Below are positions 1 through 12,000 of a DNA stretch of 64,000 nucleotides, piece after piece. The stretch comes from Paraspadella gotoi. Its lineage: Eukaryota; Chaetognatha. The position numbers and the translations under genes are program-made. The stretch covers positions 19,909,590 through 19,973,589 of the forward strand of contig CM119264.1 of assembly GCA_051294375.1 (NCBI GenBank), given 5' to 3'. Positions within the stretch are counted from its first letter, which is position 1; each line of letters begins with the position of its first letter. Under the pieces are notes generated by a model. It had not been told where the DNA came from. It was given only the letters and a program-made list of their open reading frames with translations, and ran no database searches.

Positions 1-69
1 GTTCTATACACAATACACAAGCACCAATTCTATTTTTAAATTTATCTTTTAAAAATTGGATATTCATAG

Positions 70-288
70 GATCCAATGAATTACTTGGTATGAAATTAAC
101 AAAACAACTTAAAGAGCCAGAAGATAATATGTCAAGTGGAATTCTTCTTAAACCTTGGGAAAATGAAAAAGATACGGAATCAGATGAAAAAGAATTACAA
201 GCAACAAATGAGAATGAAAAAATGAAATTCCCGGAAAAAGAAAATAAAAAACTTCATGTAGCAGAACAAGAAAAATTATCATCAAAAG
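70..288 (+). CDS. D-type exon (LKPW subtype)
   Basis: Acceptor ATTCATAG and donor AAAAG|GTTAAA bound 219 nt (73 codons), phase 1-1. The peptide starts GSNELLGMKLTKQLKEPE, carries LKPWENEKD near residue 30 and ends QEKLSSKG. It aligns with the exons at 5168, 6736, 13781, 14050, 16701 and 30647. It is the first exon of the gene in the window; the gene continues to the left because phase 1 requires an upstream exon. Confidence 0.75.
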
Positions 289-3200
289 GTTAAATTACTA
301 ATTTAAAATTAAGTTTTGACTTTTACAAAAAATCAAAACATTTCAGAATGTTTTAGATAAAGATTACAGTTGGGAGTACAGGTACAATATTTTAATTCAT
401 GACCAATATTTTGATCCATTGGAGTGATCATCTTCAGGGCTAAATAAAAAGGTAAATAGAGCAAAAAAAAGAAGAGAGAGACAGAGTGAGTGACCAAAAT
501 AAGGGATTAATCCCTCCACCCCTCCTTGTTTTTAAAGTCATTGTCCACGTCCTGGGCCACAGTCTCGGCGCCTTATCCACAAAGCCTCTTCAACCTACTC
601 ATTTGGCCCTGAAGATGATCTGTCCAATGGATCGAAATTTTGGTCACGAATGAAAATATTTTACCTGTACTCCCAAGTGTAATCTTAATCTAATTCATTA
701 CTATCTAGGAAAAAAGTATATAACATTTTTAATAACAGATATCTACTCGAAAACTTGTTTGATTTAAAAAAAATCAGAATGTTTTCAAATTTACATTAAA
801 TTTTTTTTCAGTAGCTTCCCTCTTTTTTTTTGTAGGTCAAATCGTTTAGAAGTTAGAGGCAAAAAAATATTGTTACTTCAAATGAAAAGTGTTGAAAAAA
901 ATCATATTTAATTTTCCACCATTTTTGGTATTTAGTTATTTGTTTTTTATTTCGAATAGAGTTAATTATTTTTTTTTAATTTGGTAATGCTGAAGGCCTT
1001 GCACCTTTTCTTGGTTCAAAAATGTACTATTATAGCTCTGAGAAAAGAGGGAAAGATGCGCAACAATAACATCGGGGCTAAAAAAATTGCATTAAAGATG
1101 TAGAAAAATATTTCACTGTCATACCTCAATTTCCTGTATGAGAGCATGCCCAGATGAATGCAGGCAGTAGTCAATGCCGAGGAAGAGCATACCAAATATT
1201 AAGAATGTTTTACCCATGTTTTGTGTACTTTTTATTGAATTAATGAATTATGTTATATACTTTTTTCCTAGATAGTATCTTGGTACATGTGATGACTCTC
1301 AAAGAATTTCATATTTTTACCCTTTTTTTTTCTATCAATTTTTTTCTGAAAAATTATTTATTTTGTGAGAGTATCTTCTTATTGAAAAGAACATATTTCA
1401 ATAGCAATACCCCAATATTCTAAAATTTGAACAATCCTTTTGAATACTTTAAAATTTTTTTTTTTTTTTAAATAAAATAAAATCTCACTTCATCATTCAA
1501 TGTATTTTATTTTAATTTTTTTATGCTAAAAAAGTTCACTGCAATGAAAAAAACTACCTTAATACTGAAAATGTTTTAAAAATTAAGATCTAAAATTAAT
1601 GCAATAACCTAAACTGGTTATAAAGGCGGGTCAAAATTTATACCTTTGTATCATTAAGAATTCTGTAATACACAATTAATTTATCCATTCTATATATATA
1701 CTATCTAGGAAAAAAGTAAATAAAAGACTTATGTATGTATGTTTTATTTGTTTTCTGTACTGAATCAACCTTGTTACATTCGAATAAAAACATTGTTAAA
1801 AATTTATTTATTTAATAAACAATATATAAAACTTGGGTAAGACATTATCAATATTTGGTATGCCCTCCCTGAGCTTTAATATGGATGTTGTGCGTCTTTC
1901 CCTCTTTTCTGATATCTATAATAGCACTTTTTTGAACCAAAAAAATTGCAATGCCTTTAGCTTGCCAATTTAAAATTAAATAACTAACTCTATTTGAAAT
2001 TTAAAAAAATAACTGAATACAAAAAATGATGGAAAACTAAATATAATTTTTTTAATCATCATACCATAATTTTATATTTTTTGATAGCGGCAGGTTTCTG
2101 TGTGCCACCTTGTATCAAGGATAAGACTACCAAGTAGAATTGTATGTTTTGATAAATAAAAAGTTTGATAGGGGTAAATTTATGTTTTGAATGAAATTTA
2201 AATTGTTATTTTAAAATATTTTACTTAGAGAAAACAAAGTGTTTTTAAATTTGTGACAACGATTTATTTTAATAGACGGACACGTTTCGACTCTTTGGGT
2301 TCGATTCTTCATCAGCATTTGAAATTCACAAACTTTTCAGTTGTTTTCATTGACTTTCGAGAGAAAGAAAGGAGAGAGAGAGGGAGAGCTTCCAACAAAG
2401 AATTGAGTAAAGGACAGTGGTCAGAGGGAGGGAAGGGAAGGAGAGTAAGTAAATGTGAAATTTGGTGAAAAGAGAGAGAGAGAGAGAGAGAGAGATAAAG
2501 AGAGACAAAAATTATTACATTTAGTAATGTACAACAGTGAAAAAGAAATAAACTAAAAATAAATAACAAAGATTAATAAATAATTGTTTGTGAAAAATTA
2601 GAGATTTGAAATAATGAAAAACTGAAAAATTGAAATTTGAAATGGAAGAATAAGTTATGAGGGATAGATAAGATAAAGGTAAGGGAAAAATAAGGTGAGA
2701 AAGAGCTCAAAATGAGCTGCCTCCCCCCTGGCAGGGCAAATGAAGGGCGTTAACAATGAGCTCGGGTCATTGGCTTGTAATGGGATGAGAGGATATTCTG
2801 GTGGAGTGGGAGAGGTTGGGATCTGGCAAGGATCCTGCTGGAAATATGCCAAGCGCCACTCAAATATCTCTCTGACCTGATAAGCCTGCCGAGAGCCCTC
2901 CTCTCACCTGACGGTGAGGCGGGCGGTTGTCTGTTCTGGCCTGTTTAGAAACAGGAGATACAGACTCCCCTCCCTCCTCCTGCAGCCGTCGCTTTGGGCG
3001 GCGCTCAGTACGAGGAGAGTCGTACCAAGTTGCAGTAGGGTCGGGAGAGGCATTGGACGTCCTTCGCCTGCTAGGAGGCCTCCGCCTGACCCGTTGAGTG
3101 GAGACAGGGGAATCACCGTGCGGTTGAGGTGGCGTTGGGTGCTCCACCACAGTTTTGATTAGCGAATCATAGCTTGGAGGGAGTTCGAATCGTCCTCCAT

Positions 3201-6200
3201 CACGGTTCAAAGAAGGCTCGAGCGCTTTGATGTAAATTTTTAACCCACTTAATGAAAGAATTTTTAAAAATAAAAAATTTTTACAAGGAATTCAAATCTG
3301 CAATCAAAATTAAGAAAAGCCTATTTTGAAATTTTTCGATTTTATAAGGGTAATACTATATAAAAATATAGCCTACTGCGAAAATTAAAAAAACATAAAA
3401 TTAATTTTTTTTACAAATTAATGTTCACTAAAGCATATTAAAATTCCTAAATTCAACTTTAATTAAAATTCTAAAAGTGAGGAACGAATATCATTATACT
3501 AATGAACATTTATGTAATAAAAAAATTTAGAATAAATTTTACAATTTACGCAGTAGGCCATATTTATACTAGTACTAAACCAATAAATGTTAAAATTTCA
3601 AAACAGTTTTTTTAATAATTTTTTGGCAGATTTGGATTCGTCATAAAAAGTTGATAAAAAGAAATATAACTCTTTTTGAAAAATTTCTTCATTAAGTGGG
3701 TCAAAAATTAGTAAAAGCTATATTTTAAGCTGAAAATTAACTTTTTATATATTAAATATAGTTTTTTTAATTTTGAACCCACTTAATGAAAGAATTTTTA
3801 AAATGATTTATATTTTCTTTTATCAACTTTTGACGAGGAATTCAAATCTGCAATCAAAATTAAGAAAAGCCTATTTTGAAATTTTTCGATTTTATAAGGG
3901 TAATACTATATAAAAATATAGCCTACTGCGAAAATTAAAAAAACATAAAATTAATTTTTTTTACAAATTAATGTTCACTGATGGTATGTTTTTCATAATT
4001 GACTTTTAGAATTTCCGTATGTAACTTTCACTACGCCTTATTGCTCACGTAGAGAGCCGCAGGTCGTCACTGAAGTGGAGATCCCCTGCTTTGTTAGCAC
4101 CCGCACCAATGATTCAGTGATCTCCTGGTGGTAGGGGAGGGACAAGTGACCCAAGTTCTTGAGACGCTTCTGCTTATCTCTCGGTTGTGCTGTGGTGGGC
4201 AAGGTCGGTCCTTCAGCAGCAAGGCCTCGTTCTTCCTCCTGGGGGGCGGAGGTTGAACCTTCGTTAGCAGCTACTTGGACAGCCCCTTGGTGGCCACTGT
4301 CCTCAGCCAGATTCTGCCGGAACCTAGCCTTTTCATAAGCCCACAGAGGGTAACCATTGATCGCCAGGGCTCTTTTGATGTGCTCAAGCTCGGCGGCCTG
4401 AAGCTCGGGGGTCGACGGAATCAGAATCGCCCTTTTGGTAAGGGACCTGACCGTGGCCAGCTTGTGCGACAAGGGAGCATGCGAATCAAAGGGAATATAT
4501 TGGTCAGTGTGGGTCGGTTTGCACTTTGTTTTCTCTAAATATTAAATAACAACGAAAAGAAAAGATTATCTCATGTAATATTTTACTTAACTTAGTTATA
4601 ATTTCTTGTTTAATGATTCTTTTTATTATCTTAAAGTCCATATTGAAGGGTAAAATAGTTTTTAAATTCTTTTCATTGATGAAAAAATGGTTTCAACATT
4701 ATATAGTTTTTTTGTTATCGCGATAACAGCTAAAAAACTTAAAAAAGATAAAAGAATCATAATTTTTACAGCATTGCCTTATCGGTATGATGAAAACAAC
4801 TCTGACATTGAGTTTACTTCTGAATTACCAGAATATAATTTACCAGAGAAAAGGAAAGACAAAATTAAATGTATTTGACAAAAAGAACCAAAAGATAATG
4901 TCAAGAAAATAAAACTGTGATTACCGAAGTTCCTGACTGGAATAAGTTGAATAAGACTCATGAAATTACTGAACAGAATTCAAATAAAATTATGTTGGGC
5001 ACAAGGAAAAAATCAGGTAAAATCATTTTTTTTCAATTACTATATAGTATAATAAAAGTAAAAACAATTTTATGTAATGTGTTTAATAAAAGATTTAATG
5101 TTCCTTCTTTTCACTTAACAATACCTATAATAATACAGATTGTCTTATAGGTGATGACGAATTTCAGATATGCAATTTTCAAAAAAAATTAATAAGGTAG
5201 ATGAGTTTAGATCTGATTATGATAATCTTAAACCTTGGAATAAAGAAGAGCAATCAGCTGAGAAAAAAGAAAATGATAATATTTCCCTCCAAAAGATGAA
5301 AAAGTTAACTGACGAAAAATGTATTGATTCACGCTTACCAGAAGATATTTCTACTAATCTAATAAAAGGTAATATGCCCAGAACAAAAAAGAGGTAACAT
5401 TATACTTTGTAAAATTCAACTAATTTTTATGAGAACTATGAAATGGGTTCTGACTTAAAACTTGCCCTCATAGGAAAAACTACTATTTCCTTCAATAATT
5501 TGTACTTAACAATATCTATAAAAAATTTAGTTTAATAAATCTTTTAATTAGTTCATGTTTAGCTTAAGTCAGCTACTCGTTCATAAAGTATACATTTCCA
5601 TGGATCCTTCCAAAGCTAAGTAGCTGATAATGATAAAGTTTTTACATTAATGGTACTATTGTATAAATAATTAGTTGAGACTGATGTAATTTTGATTATA
5701 AGTGCTGTTGGGCACTAACTCTATTTGAAATTTTAAAAAATAACTAAATACAAAAAATGGTGGAAAACTAAATATAATTTTTTTAATCATCATACCATAA
5801 TTTTTGTCACTATTGTTGCTGTCAGATAGTCGACAGTTCTAGAGGGGATGGGTAGGACATTCTGCTTCTTTAATCTTATCCTACATTTTCATTAATCAGG
5901 GAGATTGCAGTAAAAAAAACTGCGCAGCCAAAAGTCAAGAGTCACCATTCTTCATCTTAATTTTTTGCAAAATTTGCCTAAATTTTTACATAATATCTAA
6001 TATATCTATAACATAATTTTGAGCCAAAATTGCTATATATAAACTGTGATTACCTTCAAACTGATTTTTTTCACCTTCTCCTCGCTTTTATTATTACTAT
6101 TTTCGTCTTCTACAGTACCAATATTTAACTCAATTTCAACTCATATCTAATCATATTAAGAGTAGGTATTATTTAGTCGATCTTTAGAGTTACATTGTAA

Positions 6201-8900
6201 TTTTGACTTAGTAGGCGAAATATCCTTGAGGATAACCTATTGTCATTAGTTTTATTTAAAACATTCATCCTTTGAATTAATTCAATAATAAGCATAAAAC
6301 AAGTAATCTTACAATTTTTCATTAAAAAGTATTCAGAAAAATCTAAAACTCAAGGAATCTTTAGAGAAAGTAATCTTTCCCCCTATTTTTACTAAACATC
6401 TGAATAAACATTTTGAAAAAAAAAATTTTCAGCTTTGCCAAGTGAGGTTAATGATAGTAAATCAACTTCCGAAGTTATATCCTCATTACCAAATTATGAT
6501 CTTCCAGTCAAAGGGGAAAAGACAAAGTTGGAAAAATTCGAAAAAAAAACTAAAGAAGCTCAAAGAAAATCCCAACAACGATTACTCCAGTATCTGAAAG
6601 GGAAAATGTTGAAAAACCAAATGAAAAGACTGAAATCCCTTCCATGAGTGTAAAAACTGGTACACTCAAGGAATCAGGTAAAGGTAAAAAGGTATAATGA
6701 TAAATGTCTTTAAGGTATTTTTTTTTCAAATATTGATATAAAATTAACAAAAACACTAAAAGAGCCAGAAGGTAATATGTCGAATGAAGTTCATCTGAAA
6801 CCTTGGGAAAAAAATTCAGCTGAAAACGAATCAAAAATACCGAATGAGAGTGAAGAAATAAAAAAAATTCCGGGAAAAGATAAAAAAAATAAACTCCAAA
6901 AATCGGAACTTGAAAACTTTATCTCCAAAGGTTAAATTGCAATGTTAAAATTTAATTATTATTATTTATTTTTTTCGATTGTTAAATAATTTTTTTAAGA
7001 AAATATTTATGGTTATCCCTCTCAGAACTTGTTTTTACATTCAAACGAATATCATTAGGCCAATTTTTTTTCCCCAGCTATTTAATATTTTTAGATCTTT
7101 TGCATATTAACTAAAAGAGTTAACTAAATAATGTCAAATTCAACAATCTTCATCCTAATTTGATAATTTGTTTTCAATATATTGTTTGTTTTTGATAATG
7201 ACAGGTTTTGATAAATTACCGGGCATGAAACTAACCCAAAGACAAGTGAAGCTAGATGTTAAAAGTTAAAATTTATGATAATGAAATTGAAAAAGAGGCA
7301 TTTCGAAAAGAATTGATAATCTCAAATGAGAAAGAAAATTTCGAAGTACAAGATATAGAGTGTCTCAAGCGTACCTTCACTTTACTGATTCACTTACTGT
7401 ATTCATTTGTACAGTTGTAAAAAATGCAGAAGATCTTACAGTTTTATATAATTTCTTTATTAGTCATATTTCTTTATCTGTGAGTTAAACTTGAAGCTTT
7501 ATATTAATAATACCATACGCGTTTGGTTTTACCAAACCTCCTTTACTTTTACCATAACCCTTACTTATCTACAAACAAGTTTGAGCAAACAATGTCGGAT
7601 CTGCCTACGATAATTAATTAATTTTTTATTTAATCGATTAATCAATTAATTAATTTTAAAATGTAATAATTAATTTTAAATTTATATTCAACTTATCATC
7701 ATCGATGTCCTTAAAATTGGGTTAGGACAGTTATTAAATATGTTTTGTTTACATTTTATCAAAACAAACAAATATCCTCTATTTTATTTATGTCTCCTTC
7801 TCTCTCTCTCTCTCACTCTCTCTCTCTCTCTCTCTTTTTATGCAATTGCGACGATCTTTATGCTTTTAAAATTTTTTAACTTTCATCATTTTTTCACATT
7901 AATTAATTAATTAATTAATTAAAACATTTATTAGTAATCATTAATATTAAAGATTCAAGTAAATGTGACTTATGTTTTTTCCAACTAAACTCATTTCCAC
8001 TGGCACACTTCCGTCAAAACTTTATATAATTATTATATATTATTAAATATTTAAAAGCTTCAGCGCAACAACCCAATGAACTAATTCAAAAAGTTACATT
8101 GAAAATCTATTTAGTAGTAAAAGGAAAAAAAAAATTTTAAAGAGAACTAGAAGTTATAAAAAGTGTTCAATTTTGGCCCGCCTTACTAGATATTAGGCCG
8201 GAACAGGTTGAAAACTAGAAGTTCCCTAAAATAAATAATGGTTAAGCGACTATTAAATAATATGAAAATGAAAAATAATTTTTAAAATTTTGCTTATCAA
8301 TTTTTTATAGATTCTGATCGAGCTTTAAAAGTTAGATAAAGGTTATTTATACAACTTTTTAAAAATGTTTTGTTTTAGTAATGAAAAATTAAAAAAAATA
8401 AAATTCCGCCAATAATGATGATGATGATTTTTTTAAGGTTTTTTCTATTTTTAACCAATTTATTGTCAAAATTTGAAAAAATTTAAGCTCTACAAGAACC
8501 GTTCTTAAAAAAATCAAATTTAAAAATTTTTTTTGTCATTTGTTATATATTAATAAATATTTAAAAGCTTCAGTGCAACAACCCAATGAACTAATTCAAA
8601 AAGTTACCTTGAAAATCGATTTAGTAGTAGAAGGAAAAGAAATTTTTTTGAGAGAACTAGAAGTTATAAAAAGTGTTCAATTTTGGCCCGCCTTACTAGA
8701 TATATTGCATGTGATTAAACAATGTTATCAGAAAATAATTTTATCAATTTTATGTATTTTGTAAGTATTTTAAGTATTTTTATTCAGTGAGTAAAATAAC
8801 AACTTTTTTATTCGCTAATTTTTATCTCGGACTGTCTGTCTTTTTCTCTCTCTCTCTCTCTCTCTTTGCAATTGCAACGATCCTTATGCTCATTTTTCTG

Positions 8901-8932
<32 letters not shown>

Positions 8933-8966
8933 TTGCAATTGCGACTCTCCTTATGCTCATTTTTCT

Positions 8967-9007
<41 letters not shown>

Positions 9008-12000
9008 AATTGCGACGATCCTTATGCTTTTAGGATTTTTTTAACTTGCATCATTTTTCTGCTTGCATCATTTTTACAACTTGCATAATTTTTTTAAATT
9101 GCATCATTTTTTCACATTAATTAATTAATTAATTAATTAATTAATTAATAAAACATTTATTAGTAATCATAAATTAGTAATCATAAATAATAAAGATTAA
9201 AGTAAATGTGACTTATGTTTTTTTACATTTAAACTCATTTCCACTGGCACAATTCCGTCAAAACTTTATATGTAGCTTCTTCACACACTTTTCTACCCGC
9301 TCACAAATTTTCATCTCAATCTATTATGGGTTAAAATAAGTAAAAATATTCAAGTAAATGTGACTCATATTTTTTTTCATTTAAACTCATTTCCACTTGT
9401 ACGTTTCCACCGAAACTTTATATCAAGCGTCGTTACACATTTTTCTACCCACACAAAAAATTTGAACTCAATCTATCCATCCAATTATGAATAATTAGAG
9501 TACTTATTAGTTGAAATAAGTAAAAATATTTAGTAAATGCGACTTATGTTTTTTCTACTTAAACTCATTTCCACTCACACGATTCCGTCGAAACTTTATA
9601 TCCAGCTTTCCTACCCACAATAAATTTTCATTCCAATCCAACCAGCCAATCACGAGTTATTGGAGCTTTTTGCTAAGGTGGGACGGATGGACGGATTGAT
9701 TGACTGATTAATTAATTATTGATTAATTAATTGACTAATTGATTAATTAACTGATTAATTATTTGATTTATTAATACATCCTGCATATACATTTAATATA
9801 AAAGGAAAAAAGAATCATAATCAATTAGTGAAACAGGTTTTTTTGTTTTTTTCCATTTAAACTCATTTCCACTCAAAAGATTCCATCGAAACTTGGTTTC
9901 CGGTTCAATCACACACTTTTCTACTCACATACAAAATCCAGGTCAATCGATAATTAAGTGGTAATAAGCTAACTTGGTCAACTTGCATAATTTAATCAAC
10001 TTGCATAATTTGGTCAACTGACATAATTTGGTTAACTGACATAATTTGGTCTACTGACATAATTTGGTCAACTGACATAATTTGATCAATTAAGATAATT
10101 TGGCAACCGGGATAATTTGGTCAACTGGCATAATTTTATCAACTGGCCTAATTTGGTCAACTGGCATAATTTGGTCAACAGGCATAATTTGGTCAACTTG
10201 CAGAACTTGATCAACTTGCAGAATTTGGTCAACTGGCATAATTTGGTCAACTTTAAGAATTTGGTCAACTGGCATATTTTTGTCAATTGGCATAATTTGG
10301 TCAACTCAATCAATCAATCAATCAATCAGAGAGAGATAGAGAGAGAGAAAACTTTAAAAAATTCAAATAAATGTGTCTTTGTTTTTCTAATTTGAACTCT
10401 TTTCCACTCCTACGATTCCATCAAAAAATTTATATCCAGCTTATCACATACTTTCCTACCCACACACAAAATTCAATTTCGATTTATCTATCCAATTTTT
10501 TAATAAACATAATAATTAGTAGTATAATTTAAGTAAAAATACTTCAAGTAAATATGACTTTTGTTTTTTCCATTTTAACTCATTTCCACTCGCACGATTC
10601 CATCGAAACTTTATATCGAGCTCAATCACACACTTCCTACCACATACAAAATTTCAAGTCAATTGCCCTATCCACTCATGAGAAATTGGCGTTCAAATAG
10701 TGAAATATATTTTTTTGTTTTTTCCATTTAAACCAATTTCCACTCGCACGATTCCCTCGAAACTTATATCCATCTCAATCACACAGTTTCCTACCCACAC
10801 ACAAAATTTCATACCAATCCATCCATCCAATCACGAGTAATTGGAGTTTTTGCTAAGGTGGACGGACGACGGACGGACGGACGGACGGACGGACGGACAG
10901 ACGGACGGACATCGTTTTTTTTGCATAATTAATCATAATTCGATGTTCTGACATGATATAGAGTGTGCCGACAATATTGAGGGGGCGGACCGACGGACCG
11001 ACAAAGTGAGTTATAGAGTCGGGATCTGCTGATAAGCAGATCCGACTAAAAAGGAAAATTAGTAAAAAGGCAGTAAGAAGCGAAAAGTGGCGAAAATCTG
11101 TGACAAAATGTTATACTCCTTGATTTGTCAGTTAAACTATATAGCCAAAAATTATTAAAAAAGATTATAATTATACACCAAATGATAGCTGAAAAAAAGA
11201 TTTTACTCTCTGATCCAGCTTTTAGCTATTTGATTTTGCTACAATCTGATTTTTTTTTTGATATCTTTTATTTTAGAGTAAAAATAAAATTCTCAATGAG
11301 CATAGGTCAGTTTATTTTTTTCTGATTTTTAAAAAAAAGACTTAATATCTTTTTTATTTCAGTTAATATTTATACTTTTATGAATAAAACAAAGCTCACA
11401 TGAATGTATAAAGTTAGAGGAGACGAATTGGAATGGCAAAAGTATAAAAAGTAAGAAGCTTGGTGAAAATGTAAGTTAAGAATGAGAGATCAAAAAGGAA
11501 AACGAGAAATAGATTGATAGAAAGAAAGATAAAAAAATAAAGAAGGATATTGAGTGAGAAAAAGAAGGAGTTATTGTTGTTATTATGTTTATACTTATTA
11601 TTGTTGTTAGTATATATTTCTACTTTTTAAAATGAAAAAATAAATAGTTAATTTTTTTTATTTAAATTAATTTCTACCAGAATGATTTTGTCCAAACTTA
11701 AGATTAAGCTCAATCAACCTCTTTTCTGGCTACACACAAAATTTCAGATCAATCCATCAATTTACTCAAATGTAATGATAGGTTAAAATTACAGATGGAT
11801 TCACAAATAAATAAATGTATGGAAAGAGGAAAGGATTTAATTTTTTTGGATAATTTTTTATAAATCCGTATTCTAAGATGAACCAAGTAATTTACCAACA
11901 AAATATGAGGGGTGGACAGATAAATGGATAAAATGGTTTATATAATTAGACTATTATAAAAAAAATTATATATTAAATTTTTTTATTATCCTATATTTAG

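Larger units (their letters stand above)
2230..4535 (-). mobile_element. Penelope-like retroelement remnant, interrupted by a foldback insertion
   Basis: Read on the minus strand, the order is an RT C-terminal fragment (4535-4038), an inserted foldback element (about 4034-3241), the end of the GIY-YIG region and a GC-rich 3' segment (3210-2640), a (GA)n tract (2470-2500) and a hammerhead-like pLTR end (2325-2270). This order, plus the protein motifs, fits an endonuclease-bearing Penelope-like element (PLE). The 5' part of the RT and the GIY-YIG core are missing. Related 3' segments recur at 35590-35935, 42690-43190 and 47720-48335. Confidence 0.7.
7572..11047 (-). mobile_element. Helentron/HINE-like element copy 1 (about 3.5 kb, with nested insertions)
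   Basis: The left end reads AAACAAGTTTGAGCAAACA then TGTCGGATCTGC; the right end is the palindrome GTCGGGATCTGC-TGATAA-GCAGATCCGAC followed by TAAAA. The same 11-bp sequence (GTCGGATCTGC) lies about 20 bp inside one end and at the very tip of the other in inverted orientation, with a terminal hairpin, internal (GGAC)n at 10861-10912 and tandem copies of a ~150-bp unit (CTCATTTCCACT...CACACTTTTCTACCC). These are the hallmarks described for Helentron-derived non-autonomous elements (HINE/DINE-1). No Rep/helicase seen. Confidence 0.65.

Noticed and set aside
599-692. Hammerhead ribozyme in the first foldback element (CTGAAGATGATC...GGATCGAAA)
   Set aside because: CTGAAGATGA does not match the CTGATGA core without a 3-nt insertion, and the same change is in both arms, so catalysis is unlikely.
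2914-3162. Arg/Pro-rich + strand frame
   Set aside because: Shadow of the GC-rich PLE 3' region; the minus frame has the recognisable NRDGGR motif.
10086-10395. Open frames encoding VDQIMP/LTKLCQ-type peptide repeats on both strands
   Set aside because: They are the 18-bp minisatellite; every frame without a stop stays open because 18 is divisible by three. No splice sites or start context.
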